A stretch of DNA of 5,343 nucleotides from an uncultured Clostridia bacterium (lineage in GTDB: Bacteria; Bacillota_A; Clostridia; Oscillospirales; Acutalibacteraceae): assembly GCA_937891215.1 (NCBI GenBank), contig CALAEU010000291.1, forward strand, positions 1 to 5,343, written 5' to 3'. Of the stretch, positions 1-4,338 are shown in pieces (within the stretch, counting starts at the first letter, position 1; each line of letters begins with the position of its first letter). The position numbers and the translations under genes were made by a program. The notes under the pieces were generated by a model. That model was not told the origin of the DNA. It did no database searches and worked only from the letters and a program-made list of their open reading frames with translations.

Positions 1-175
1 CAGAGGGGTTGTTATGAATCCATGCGATCACCCTCACGGTGGTGGTGAAGGTAAATCACCAATCGGAAGACCGGCACCGGTTACTCCTTGGGGTAAACCT
101 GCTCTTGGTCTTAAGACAAGAAGCAAGAAAAAACAAAGTAACAAGTTTATTGTTAAAGCAAGAAACGCTAAATAA
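1..175 (+). CDS. rplB: Ribosomal protein L2, C-terminal end (5' part outside window)
   Basis: The frame that enters at base 2 encodes 57 residues and stops with TAA at 173-175. It contains the hallmark L2 segment [13 protein letters not shown] followed by a basic tail ([19 protein letters not shown]). L2 is a core protein of the large ribosomal subunit. The HPHGGGEG loop reaches towards the peptidyl transferase centre and is needed for subunit joining and peptide bond formation. Only the last fifth or so of the usual protein (about 275 residues) is present, because the gene begins upstream of the window. Its position just before rpsS is the normal S10-operon order (rplB-rpsS-rplV-rpsC). The identification is secure from the motif alone. 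Confidence 0.97.
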   Translation, partial: RGVVMNPCDHPHGGGEGKSPIGRPAPVTPWGKPALGLKTRSKKKQSNKFIVKARNAK

Positions 176-211
176 TAACTTTTCGGTTTTTATAAGAGAG
201 GAGGTTGTCAA

Positions 212-493
212 ATGGGTAGATCTTTGAAAAAAGGACCTTTCGTTGACGCTAAACTATATAAAAGAATAGAAGAAATGAACACAGCAGGCGAAAAAAGAGT
301 GCTTAAGACATGGTCAAGAGCATCTACAATTTTCCCAGAGTTCGTTGGACATACAATTGCTGTTTATGACGGCAGAAAGCACGTTCCCGTTTATGTAACC
401 GAAGATATGGTTGGACATAAGCTGGGCGAGTTCGCGCCTACACGCCTTTTCAAGGGTCATGCAGGCTCCAAGACATCCAATAACGGTAAATAA
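212..493 (+). CDS. rpsS: Ribosomal protein S19
   Basis: This is a complete 93-residue protein, the normal bacterial S19 length. It starts with [12 protein letters not shown] and carries the conserved [50 protein letters not shown] core, given here as separate pieces: KTWSRAS (about residues 32-38), [12 protein letters not shown] (46-57) and [11 protein letters not shown] (68-78). S19 binds 16S rRNA in the head of the small subunit with S13. The ATG is preceded by GAGAGGAGG at 196-204 with a 7-base gap, so the start is firm. It lies 36 bases after rplB and is surely co-transcribed with it. Codons are richer in C/G at third positions than in the genes after base 540, as expected for a highly expressed ribosomal gene, or as a sign that the two regions have different origins. 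Confidence 0.98.
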   Translation: MGRSLKKGPFVDAKLYKRIEEMNTAGEKRVLKTWSRASTIFPEFVGHTIAVYDGRKHVPVYVTEDMVGHKLGEFAPTRLFKGHAGSKTSNNGK

Positions 494-513
494 GCAAAGG
501 GAGGCAATTTATA

Positions 514-651
514 ATGGAAGCAAAAGCACATCTTAAAATGCAACTGAACAGGTTAGAGAAAAAATATAATGCTCTAAAACACAGAGAAGACGAAAATGTT
601 GAAGATTTAGCAAAGTTAATCGAAGATTTAAAAGGTTTTATTTATGGATAA
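514..651 (+). CDS. 45-residue small ORF with an L22-like start and unrelated tail
   Basis: The frame starts at an ATG with a canonical AAAGGGAGG at 496-504 (9-base gap). Residues 1-8, MEAKAHLK, read like the N-terminus of ribosomal protein L22 in Clostridia, and L22 is exactly the gene expected after rpsS. From codon 9 the likeness ends. The remaining 37 residues (MQLNRLEKKYNALK, then an acidic stretch, ending LKGFIYG) show no L22 sequence, are rich in Lys, Glu and Leu, and look like a short helical or coiled-coil segment. The last 8 bases overlap the start of the next gene (ATGGATAA). Possible readings are: a remnant of rplV fused by rearrangement to the end of another small gene; a genuine small protein starting at the internal ATG 538 (which has no good ribosome binding site); or an artificial join made in assembly. 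I do not recognise the tail and assign no function. Confidence 0.5.
   Translation: MEAKAHLKMQLNRLEKKYNALKHREDENVEDLAKLIEDLKGFIYG
530..546. other. Probable junction: S10 operon broken inside the start of rplV
   Basis: Up to about base 537 the sequence follows the S10 operon (rplB, rpsS, ribosome binding site and first codons of rplV). After this point no ribosomal gene follows, and base composition turns clearly more AT-rich. The exact breakpoint cannot be fixed without the parental sequences; the range given is the interval in which L22 likeness is lost. The join keeps the reading frame open for another 37 codons, which could be chance. Confidence 0.5.
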
Positions 652-1192
652 GTTGGATTTATTAGCACAGATAATAGGTTTTGGTGGTACTGCACTTACA
701 ATAATTGCTTATCAGCAAAGCAAAAGAAAAAGAATTTTAGGTTGCACAGTAATATCAGCAGCACTTTTTGCAATTCATTACATAATTTTAGGTGCATACA
801 CAGGTGCTATTATGAATATTCTTGCAGGTACCCGTTCTTTGGTGTTTATGAATAACACAAAAAAATGGGCAAAGAGTAAAATATGGGTAGCGGTATTTAT
901 GGTTGTTTACACAGTTGCTTGTATTGCTACCTGGGATAAATGGTATTCAGTTCTACCGCTTATTGCAATGCTTTTAACAACTGTAAGTAACTGGTTTCAG
1001 AGTGAAAAGAAAATCAGATTTTTAACTTTCCCGAGTTCACCTTGTTGGCTTGTTTACAATATTTTAAATGCTTCTTATGCAGGTATTATTACAGAAATTT
1101 TTGTTATGGGTTCTTTAATAATTGCAATTATAAGATTTGACTTGAGAAAATCAAGTAAAACGCAGGAGGAAACAGTTGATGTTTACGGTTAA
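644..1192 (+). CDS. YgjV-family inner membrane protein
   Basis: This is a 182-residue, strongly hydrophobic protein with about six or seven predicted membrane segments (roughly residues 5-23, 32-50, 53-68, 79-96, 101-117, 132-148 and 149-165) and a short charged C-terminal tail. Length, topology and sequence (IIGFGGTALTIIAYQQ near the start, HYIILGAYTGAIMNILAGTRS at about 45-65 in two pieces, and SSPCWLVYNILNASYAG at about 131-147) match the YgjV/Imp-YgjV family of bacterial membrane proteins. The biochemical role of that family is unknown to me, so none is given. The ATG overlaps the preceding small ORF by 8 bases and has a modest TAAAAGG at about 629-635. The 3' end overlaps the Nif3-like gene by 14 bases, which points to co-transcription and coupled translation. 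The family call rests on remembered family features, not on a search. Confidence 0.75.
   Translation: MDKLDLLAQIIGFGGTALTIIAYQQSKRKRILGCTVISAALFAIHYIILGAYTGAIMNILAGTRSLVFMNNTKKWAKSKIWVAVFMVVYTVACIATWDKWYSVLPLIAMLLTTVSNWFQSEKKIRFLTFPSSPCWLVYNILNASYAGIITEIFVMGSLIIAIIRFDLRKSSKTQEETVDVYG
1164..1169 (+). promoter_or_regulatory. Ribosome binding site of the Nif3-like gene, inside the preceding gene
   Basis: AGGAGG lies within the last codons of the YgjV-like gene, 9 bases before ATG 1179 and 6 bases before an in-frame TTG at 1176. The ATG is preferred because it is the stronger start codon and the gap is normal. Choosing TTG would add only one residue. Confidence 0.7.
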
Positions 1193-1925
1193 AGATATTT
1201 ATTCTTTTTTAGACACTTTTGCACCTTTTTGTTCTGCTGCTCCTTGGGATAATACAGGTCTTTTAGTTGGAAATGAAGATGAAGAAGTAAAAAAGGTTAT
1301 GCTTTCTCTTGATGTCACAAAAGATGTAATTGACGAAGCAATTGAAGAGAATGTTGATTTAGTTATCACACATCATCCGCTTATTTTTACTCCTGTAAAG
1401 AATATTACATCTAATACACTTGTTTACAAAGCGATATCTTCCGGCATTTCTTTTATCAGTAGTCACACTTGTCTTGATATTGCAAAAGACGGCGTTAATG
1501 ATTGTCTTGCAAATGCAGTCGGTCTTAATAATATTACTTCAGTTGAAGAAGACCCGTTTTTAAAATTCGGTGAAACAGATGAAAAAACAGAACAAGAATT
1601 TGTTTCACTTTTAAAAGAAAAGTTAAACTGTAATGTTTTATATAACAGTACTGGTAACAATATTAAAAAAGTTGCATTCTGCAGTGGTTCAGGTGGCGAT
1701 TTGTTTGCTTTAGCAAAAGAAATGGGTGCAGACGCACTTCTTACCGGTGAAGCAAAATACCACGAGTTTTTAGATGCAACTTTTAACAATATCACAATTT
1801 TTGCCTGTGGTCATTTTGAAACAGAAATTGTCGTAATTGATACGTTAAAAGAAAAGTTAGAGAAAGAATTCAAAGGTATTGAATTTTTAAAATCAAATCA
1901 AAAAAATATTGTTTCTTGTAAATAA
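1179..1925 (+). CDS. Nif3/YbgI-type dinuclear metal-centre protein
   Basis: This 248-residue protein has the short, insert-free length of the YbgI type; many Firmicutes YqfO proteins carry an extra middle domain that is absent here. Family landmarks in order are APWDNTGLLVG (residues 21-31), THHPLIF (64-70), SSHTCLDIAKDGVND (94-108), the glycine-rich CSGSGGDL near the start of the second half, GADALLTGEAKYHE, and GHFETE (211-216). Likely metal ligands are H65, H66, D100, H212 and E216. Known members form hexameric rings with two metal ions per subunit. They are often annotated GTP cyclohydrolase 1 type 2, but that activity is not general and the cellular role is uncertain. The gene overlaps the YgjV-like gene by 14 bases and ends 16 bases before rqcH, so the three form one transcription unit by spacing. 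Confidence 0.93.
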   Translation: MFTVKDIYSFLDTFAPFCSAAPWDNTGLLVGNEDEEVKKVMLSLDVTKDVIDEAIEENVDLVITHHPLIFTPVKNITSNTLVYKAISSGISFISSHTCLDIAKDGVNDCLANAVGLNNITSVEEDPFLKFGETDEKTEQEFVSLLKEKLNCNVLYNSTGNNIKKVAFCSGSGGDLFALAKEMGADALLTGEAKYHEFLDATFNNITIFACGHFETEIVVIDTLKEKLEKEFKGIEFLKSNQKNIVSCK

Positions 1926-1941
1926 TAAAGAAAGGTAAACT

Positions 1942-3681
1942 ATGGCACTTGACGGAATTTTTATAAATTTTTTAGTTGATGAAATTTCTAAAAATTTAAT
2001 AGGTTCTAAAGTAGATAAGGTGCACCAACCCACAAAAAATGAGTTGGTGTTAATAATGCGTTCAAGGCAAGGAATGTATAAACTTTTTCTGACTGCTGAT
2101 GCTAACGCACCGCGTTTTCATATTATAGAGAATGCACCCGAAAACCCTCAAACTCCGCCAATGCTTTGTATGCTTTTAAGGAAAAAATTAGTTGGTGCTA
2201 CTCTTACTGAAATAGAACAGTATGGTCTTGACAGAGTTGTTCTTTTTAAATTTGATGCTACAAACGAAATCGGCGATAAAGTTAAACTTATTTTAGCGGT
2301 TGAAATAATGGCACAACACAGTAACATTATTCTAATCAATGAAGAAAACAAGGTTATAGATGCAATTAAAAGGGTAGATGCTGAAAAATCTTCATATCGT
2401 CTTGTTTTACCAGGTGCAATTTATAAATTACCACCGGAACAAAATAAATTGGATATAAGAAACGAAAAAGAAACTGTTATTGCAGATTTGATTTTTAATC
2501 TTCAATCAACACGACTTTCTTCTGCAATTTTGAAAACCTTACAGGGTGTTTCGCCATTACTTTCAAGAGAAATTGCATTAAGAGTTACCGAAGAAGATAA
2601 ATTTATTAGTGAATTAACTTCACTTGAAAAAGAAAAGTTAGTCGAAGTGCTCGGTAAAATTAAAGTTATGGTAAATGCTAAAATAACAGAGCCTACAATA
2701 ATTCTTGATAAAACTGAAAAACCACTTGAATTTTCATTCTTGCCGATTTTACAGTATGGTGCAGAGTATAAATCTATAAAGAAAAACTCCTTAAGCGAAT
2801 TGCTTGACGGATTTTATTCTGAAAAAGACCGAGTAAACCGTACCCGTTCAAAGGCATCTGAATTATTTAAACAACTTGATAGTCTGATTGAACGAACTGT
2901 AAGAAAATTAAACAACAGGCGCGAAGAACTAAAAAAATGTGCTGACAGAGAAGAAATAAAAATTAAAGCAGAACTTATAACTGCTTCGCAATATATGTTA
3001 AATAAAGGCGATAGTGTTTATGAGGTTTATAATTATTATGACAATAATGCTCTTATGAAAATTGAGGCAGACCCTGCTTTAACACCGTCGCAGAATGCGC
3101 AGAAGTATTATAAAGAATATAAAAAAGCGTGTACTGCTGAAAATATGCTCATAAAACTCGTTGAAGAGGGCGAGAGCGAACTTCAGTATTTAGAAAGCGT
3201 TAAAGATTTGCTTCTTCGCTCTACTTTAGAAAGAGAATTTAACGAGATTAAAGAGGAATTAAAATCTCAGGGGTTTTTAAAGTCAAAAAACAATGGCAAA
3301 AAGCAAATGAAAAAAGCGGCATTACCACCACTTGAGTTTAAAACCTCGCAGGGTCTTACTGTGCTTGTAGGCAGAAACAACACCTGTAATGATAAACTTA
3401 CCTTTAAAACAGCCAGAAAAGGTGATATATGGCTACATGTACAAAAAGCGCCAGGTTCACATGTGCTCTTAGTCAGTGATGGTAACGAAGTACCTGACGA
3501 TGCAATAGTAGAAGCAGCCGAAATTGCCGCGTATTTCAGTTCAGTCAAGGATTCAACAATTGCTACTATTGACTATACAGATGTTAAAAATATAAAAAAA
3601 CCAAATGGTGCAAAACCCGGCTTTGTTGTTTATTACACCTATTATTCGGTTAATGTTAAACCGAAGAATCCAGTTGTATAG
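1942..3681 (+). CDS. rqcH: RqcH / NFACT protein (Rqc2 homolog, FbpA/YloA family)
   Basis: This complete 579-residue protein has the family's usual size and layout. It has an NFACT-N domain from MALDGIFINFLVDE to about residue 180, and a helix-hairpin-helix segment at about 198-215 (LQGVSPLLSREIALRV). A long coiled-coil arm of about 295-445 contains the conserved DPALTPSQNAQKYYKEYKK piece at 377-395. The NFACT-R domain, about 465-570, has DIWLHVQKAPGSHV at 495-508. The D97-R98 pair and E121-I122 fall at the same numbers as the residues shown to be functionally important in Bacillus subtilis RqcH. In established work RqcH binds obstructed 50S subunits carrying peptidyl-tRNA and recruits tRNA-Ala to add C-terminal alanine tails that mark the chain for degradation. 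Older annotation calls it a fibronectin-binding protein. The ribosome binding site is weak (AAAGG, 1931-1935). The stop codon TAG is also the first triplet of the inverted repeat that follows. Confidence 0.96.
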   Translation: MALDGIFINFLVDEISKNLIGSKVDKVHQPTKNELVLIMRSRQGMYKLFLTADANAPRFHIIENAPENPQTPPMLCMLLRKKLVGATLTEIEQYGLDRVVLFKFDATNEIGDKVKLILAVEIMAQHSNIILINEENKVIDAIKRVDAEKSSYRLVLPGAIYKLPPEQNKLDIRNEKETVIADLIFNLQSTRLSSAILKTLQGVSPLLSREIALRVTEEDKFISELTSLEKEKLVEVLGKIKVMVNAKITEPTIILDKTEKPLEFSFLPILQYGAEYKSIKKNSLSELLDGFYSEKDRVNRTRSKASELFKQLDSLIERTVRKLNNRREELKKCADREEIKIKAELITASQYMLNKGDSVYEVYNYYDNNALMKIEADPALTPSQNAQKYYKEYKKACTAENMLIKLVEEGESELQYLESVKDLLLRSTLEREFNEIKEELKSQGFLKSKNNGKKQMKKAALPPLEFKTSQGLTVLVGRNNTCNDKLTFKTARKGDIWLHVQKAPGSHVLLVSDGNEVPDDAIVEAAEIAAYFSSVKDSTIATIDYTDVKNIKKPNGAKPGFVVYYTYYSVNVKPKNPVV

Positions 3682-3708
3682 GAATTAGAAACTAGGAATT
3701 AGGAATTA
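3679..3708 (+). repeat. Left inverted arm, four 7-base units
   Basis: From base 3680 the sequence divides into four consecutive heptamers: AGGAATT, AGAAACT, AGGAATT, AGGAATT. Three are identical. The arm pairs with the reverse complement of 3867-3896. Its first three bases are the TAG stop of rqcH. Confidence 0.75.
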
Positions 3709-3762
3709 GATGAATTTTATCATTTAAAGTTTTAGATAAACATAAAATGAATATTAAAATGA

Positions 3763-3811
3763 ACTCCCACTATTGCAGGTCAGACCTATGGTCGCCAGTA
3801 GTAGCGGGAGT
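3763..3811 (+). terminator. Long imperfect stem-loop, possible rqcH terminator or structured RNA
   Basis: ACTCCC at 3763-3768 pairs with GGGAGT at 3806-3811. After one A/C mismatch the stem goes on with CTATTGC against GTAGTAG-type partners (including G-U pairs), then a second mismatch and GG/CC. A separate tip, GACC-TAT-GGTC (3783-3793), closes the top. T-rich sequence (AGTTTGTTTTATT) follows the 3' arm, so the structure may end transcription from the rqcH unit. The stem is longer and less perfect than a typical intrinsic terminator, and it sits inside a repeat-bounded element, so a structured RNA or element hallmark is an equally good reading. Confidence 0.5.
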
Positions 3812-3866
3812 AGTTTGTTTTATTAAAAATCAATTGATTGCAACGCGTGAATTGAAAGCGAAGCCC

Positions 3867-3896
3867 TGATTCCTGTTTTCTGATTCCTATTTCCTA
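3867..3896 (-). repeat. Right inverted arm, four 7-base units
   Basis: Read on the minus strand from 3895 the arm divides into AGGAAAT, AGGAATC, AGAAAAC, AGGAATC, that is, the same heptamer period as the left arm in opposite orientation. On the plus strand it shows as two copies of TGATTCCT (3867-3874 and 3881-3888). Confidence 0.7.
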
Positions 3897-3903
3897 AAAA
3901 TAC

Positions 3904-3932
3904 TTGACAAATCTGTCTATTGGTGATAGACT
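3904..3932 (+). promoter_or_regulatory. Sigma-A type promoter of the blaI-blaR1 unit
   Basis: A perfect -35 box TTGACA (3904-3909) is followed after 17 bases by TAGACT (3927-3932), a 4-of-6 match to TATAAT. A GATAGA at 3925 is another, worse-spaced candidate. The -10 region overlaps the first palindromic operator, and transcription would begin near the second, a layout suited to tight repression by the gene's own product. Confidence 0.75.
3915..3931 (+). promoter_or_regulatory. Operator 1, palindrome GTCTAT-N5-ATAGAC
   Basis: GTCTATTGGTGATAGAC has perfect 6-base inverted arms around a 5-base centre. It covers the spacer and most of the -10 box of the promoter, so a bound dimer would block RNA polymerase. 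It is nearly identical to operator 2 and is most simply read as a binding site for the BlaI-family protein encoded directly downstream. Confidence 0.8.
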
Positions 3933-3938
3933 GTAGTT

Positions 3939-3955
3939 GTCTATTAATGATAGAC
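3939..3955 (+). promoter_or_regulatory. Operator 2, palindrome GTCTAT-N5-ATAGAC
   Basis: GTCTATTAATGATAGAC repeats operator 1 with changes only in the centre. Here the arms extend to 8 bases (TTGTCTAT / ATAGACAA, 3937-3957). Centre-to-centre distance to operator 1 is 24 bases. It lies in the likely 5' untranslated region and touches the ribosome binding site AAGGAG (3958-3963). Confidence 0.8.
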
Positions 3956-3971
3956 AAAAGGAGTTGATATT

Positions 3972-4325
3972 ATGAACGAAATAAAATTAGGACTTGTAGA
4001 GGCAAGATTTGCCGATGTTATATGGTCAAATGAACCTATGACAACAAAAGAATTGGTTGTTGCTTGTCAGAATGAATTGCAGTGGAAAAGGACTACAACC
4101 TACACAGTTTTAAAGAAACTCTGTGAAAAGGGGATTTTTAAAACAGAAGAAAGTGTAGTAACATCTTTAATATCTAAAGACGAGTTTTATTCTATTCAGA
4201 GTGAACAGTTTGTAGAAGAAACATTTTCAGGCTCATTACCTGCATTTATTGCAGCATTTACTAAAAGAAAGAATTTAAGTGAAAAAGAAAAAGAAGAAAT
4301 AAAAAGAATGATTGAAAAATTCTAA
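3972..4325 (+). CDS. blaI: BlaI/MecI-family transcriptional repressor
   Basis: This 117-residue protein has the size and pattern of the BlaI/MecI/CopY family. An N-terminal winged helix-turn-helix (about residues 5-72) has the family signature ADVIWSNEPMTTKEL and the recognition-helix region WKRTTTYTVLKKLCEKGI (38-55). A C-terminal helical dimerisation part (about 75-117) follows. Such proteins bind palindromic operators as dimers and are inactivated when a partner BlaR1/MecR1 senses a beta-lactam or related ligand. From a remembered alignment with Staphylococcus aureus BlaI (cleaved between N101 and F102), the matching position here is A95-F96. The start is fixed by AAGGAG at 3958-3963 with an 8-base gap. 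The two operators just upstream indicate autoregulation. The physiological target is not shown here, so the symbol denotes family, not proven beta-lactam control. Confidence 0.92.
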   Translation: MNEIKLGLVEARFADVIWSNEPMTTKELVVACQNELQWKRTTTYTVLKKLCEKGIFKTEESVVTSLISKDEFYSIQSEQFVEETFSGSLPAFIAAFTKRKNLSEKEKEEIKRMIEKF

Positions 4326-4326
4326 A

Positions 4327-4332
4327 GGGGAG
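4327..4332 (+). promoter_or_regulatory. Ribosome binding site that supports a TTG start for blaR1
   Basis: GGGGAG starts one base after the blaI stop codon and lies 6 bases before TTG 4339. No ATG is available at this spacing. The next in-frame ATG (codon 11, 4369) would remove the first half of membrane segment 1, so TTG is preferred. Confidence 0.7.
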
Positions 4333-4338
4333 AGTATT

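Larger units (their letters stand above)
3679..3896. mobile_element. Putative MITE-like intergenic element with heptamer-built inverted ends
   Basis: About 218 bp between rqcH and blaI are bounded by 30-base inverted arms matching at 22 of 30 positions without gaps. The outermost bases are TAGGAA on the left and TTCCTA on the right. The interior holds a long imperfect hairpin (3763-3811) and no credible gene. Small size, inverted ends, internal secondary structure and absence of a transposase fit a miniature inverted-repeat element or another dispersed intergenic repeat. The terminal TA on both sides could be a target-site duplication of the kind made by IS630/Tc1-mariner elements, but two bases are too little to prove this. 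The element fills nearly all the gap: it starts at the rqcH stop codon and ends 7 bases before the -35 box of blaI. Confidence 0.5.

Noticed and set aside
39..227. Open frame of 62 codons on the + strand
   Set aside because: It lies out of frame over the L2 end and the start of S19, whose protein sequences are unmistakable.
1176..1178. TTG as start of the Nif3-like gene
   Set aside because: The ATG directly after it has a normal 9-base distance from AGGAGG, and the family normally begins at this point.
1463..1795. Minus-strand open frame of 110 codons
   Set aside because: It is antisense to the conserved Nif3-like gene, has low-complexity Ser/Phe/Leu content and no ribosome binding site of note.
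2023..2049. Inverted repeat CACCAAC / GTTGGTG with a 13-base loop near the start of rqcH
   Set aside because: It encodes the conserved HQPTKNELV segment of the NFACT-N domain. One 7-base stem in coding sequence is expected by chance, and no ribosome binding site or T-run adjoins it.
2148..2351. Minus-strand open frame of 67 codons
   Set aside because: It is antisense to the conserved NFACT-N coding region and has no recognisable protein features.
3267..3548. Minus-strand open frame of 93 codons
   Set aside because: It is antisense to the NFACT-R domain, a typical shadow of an AT-rich gene.
3747..3869. 40-codon frame inside the inter-repeat element (MNIKMNSHYCRSDLWS...)
   Set aside because: It has no ribosome binding site, it is read through the hairpin stem, and its stop lies in the right repeat arm. 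RNA or DNA structure explains the sequence better, although such frames are often annotated as hypothetical proteins.
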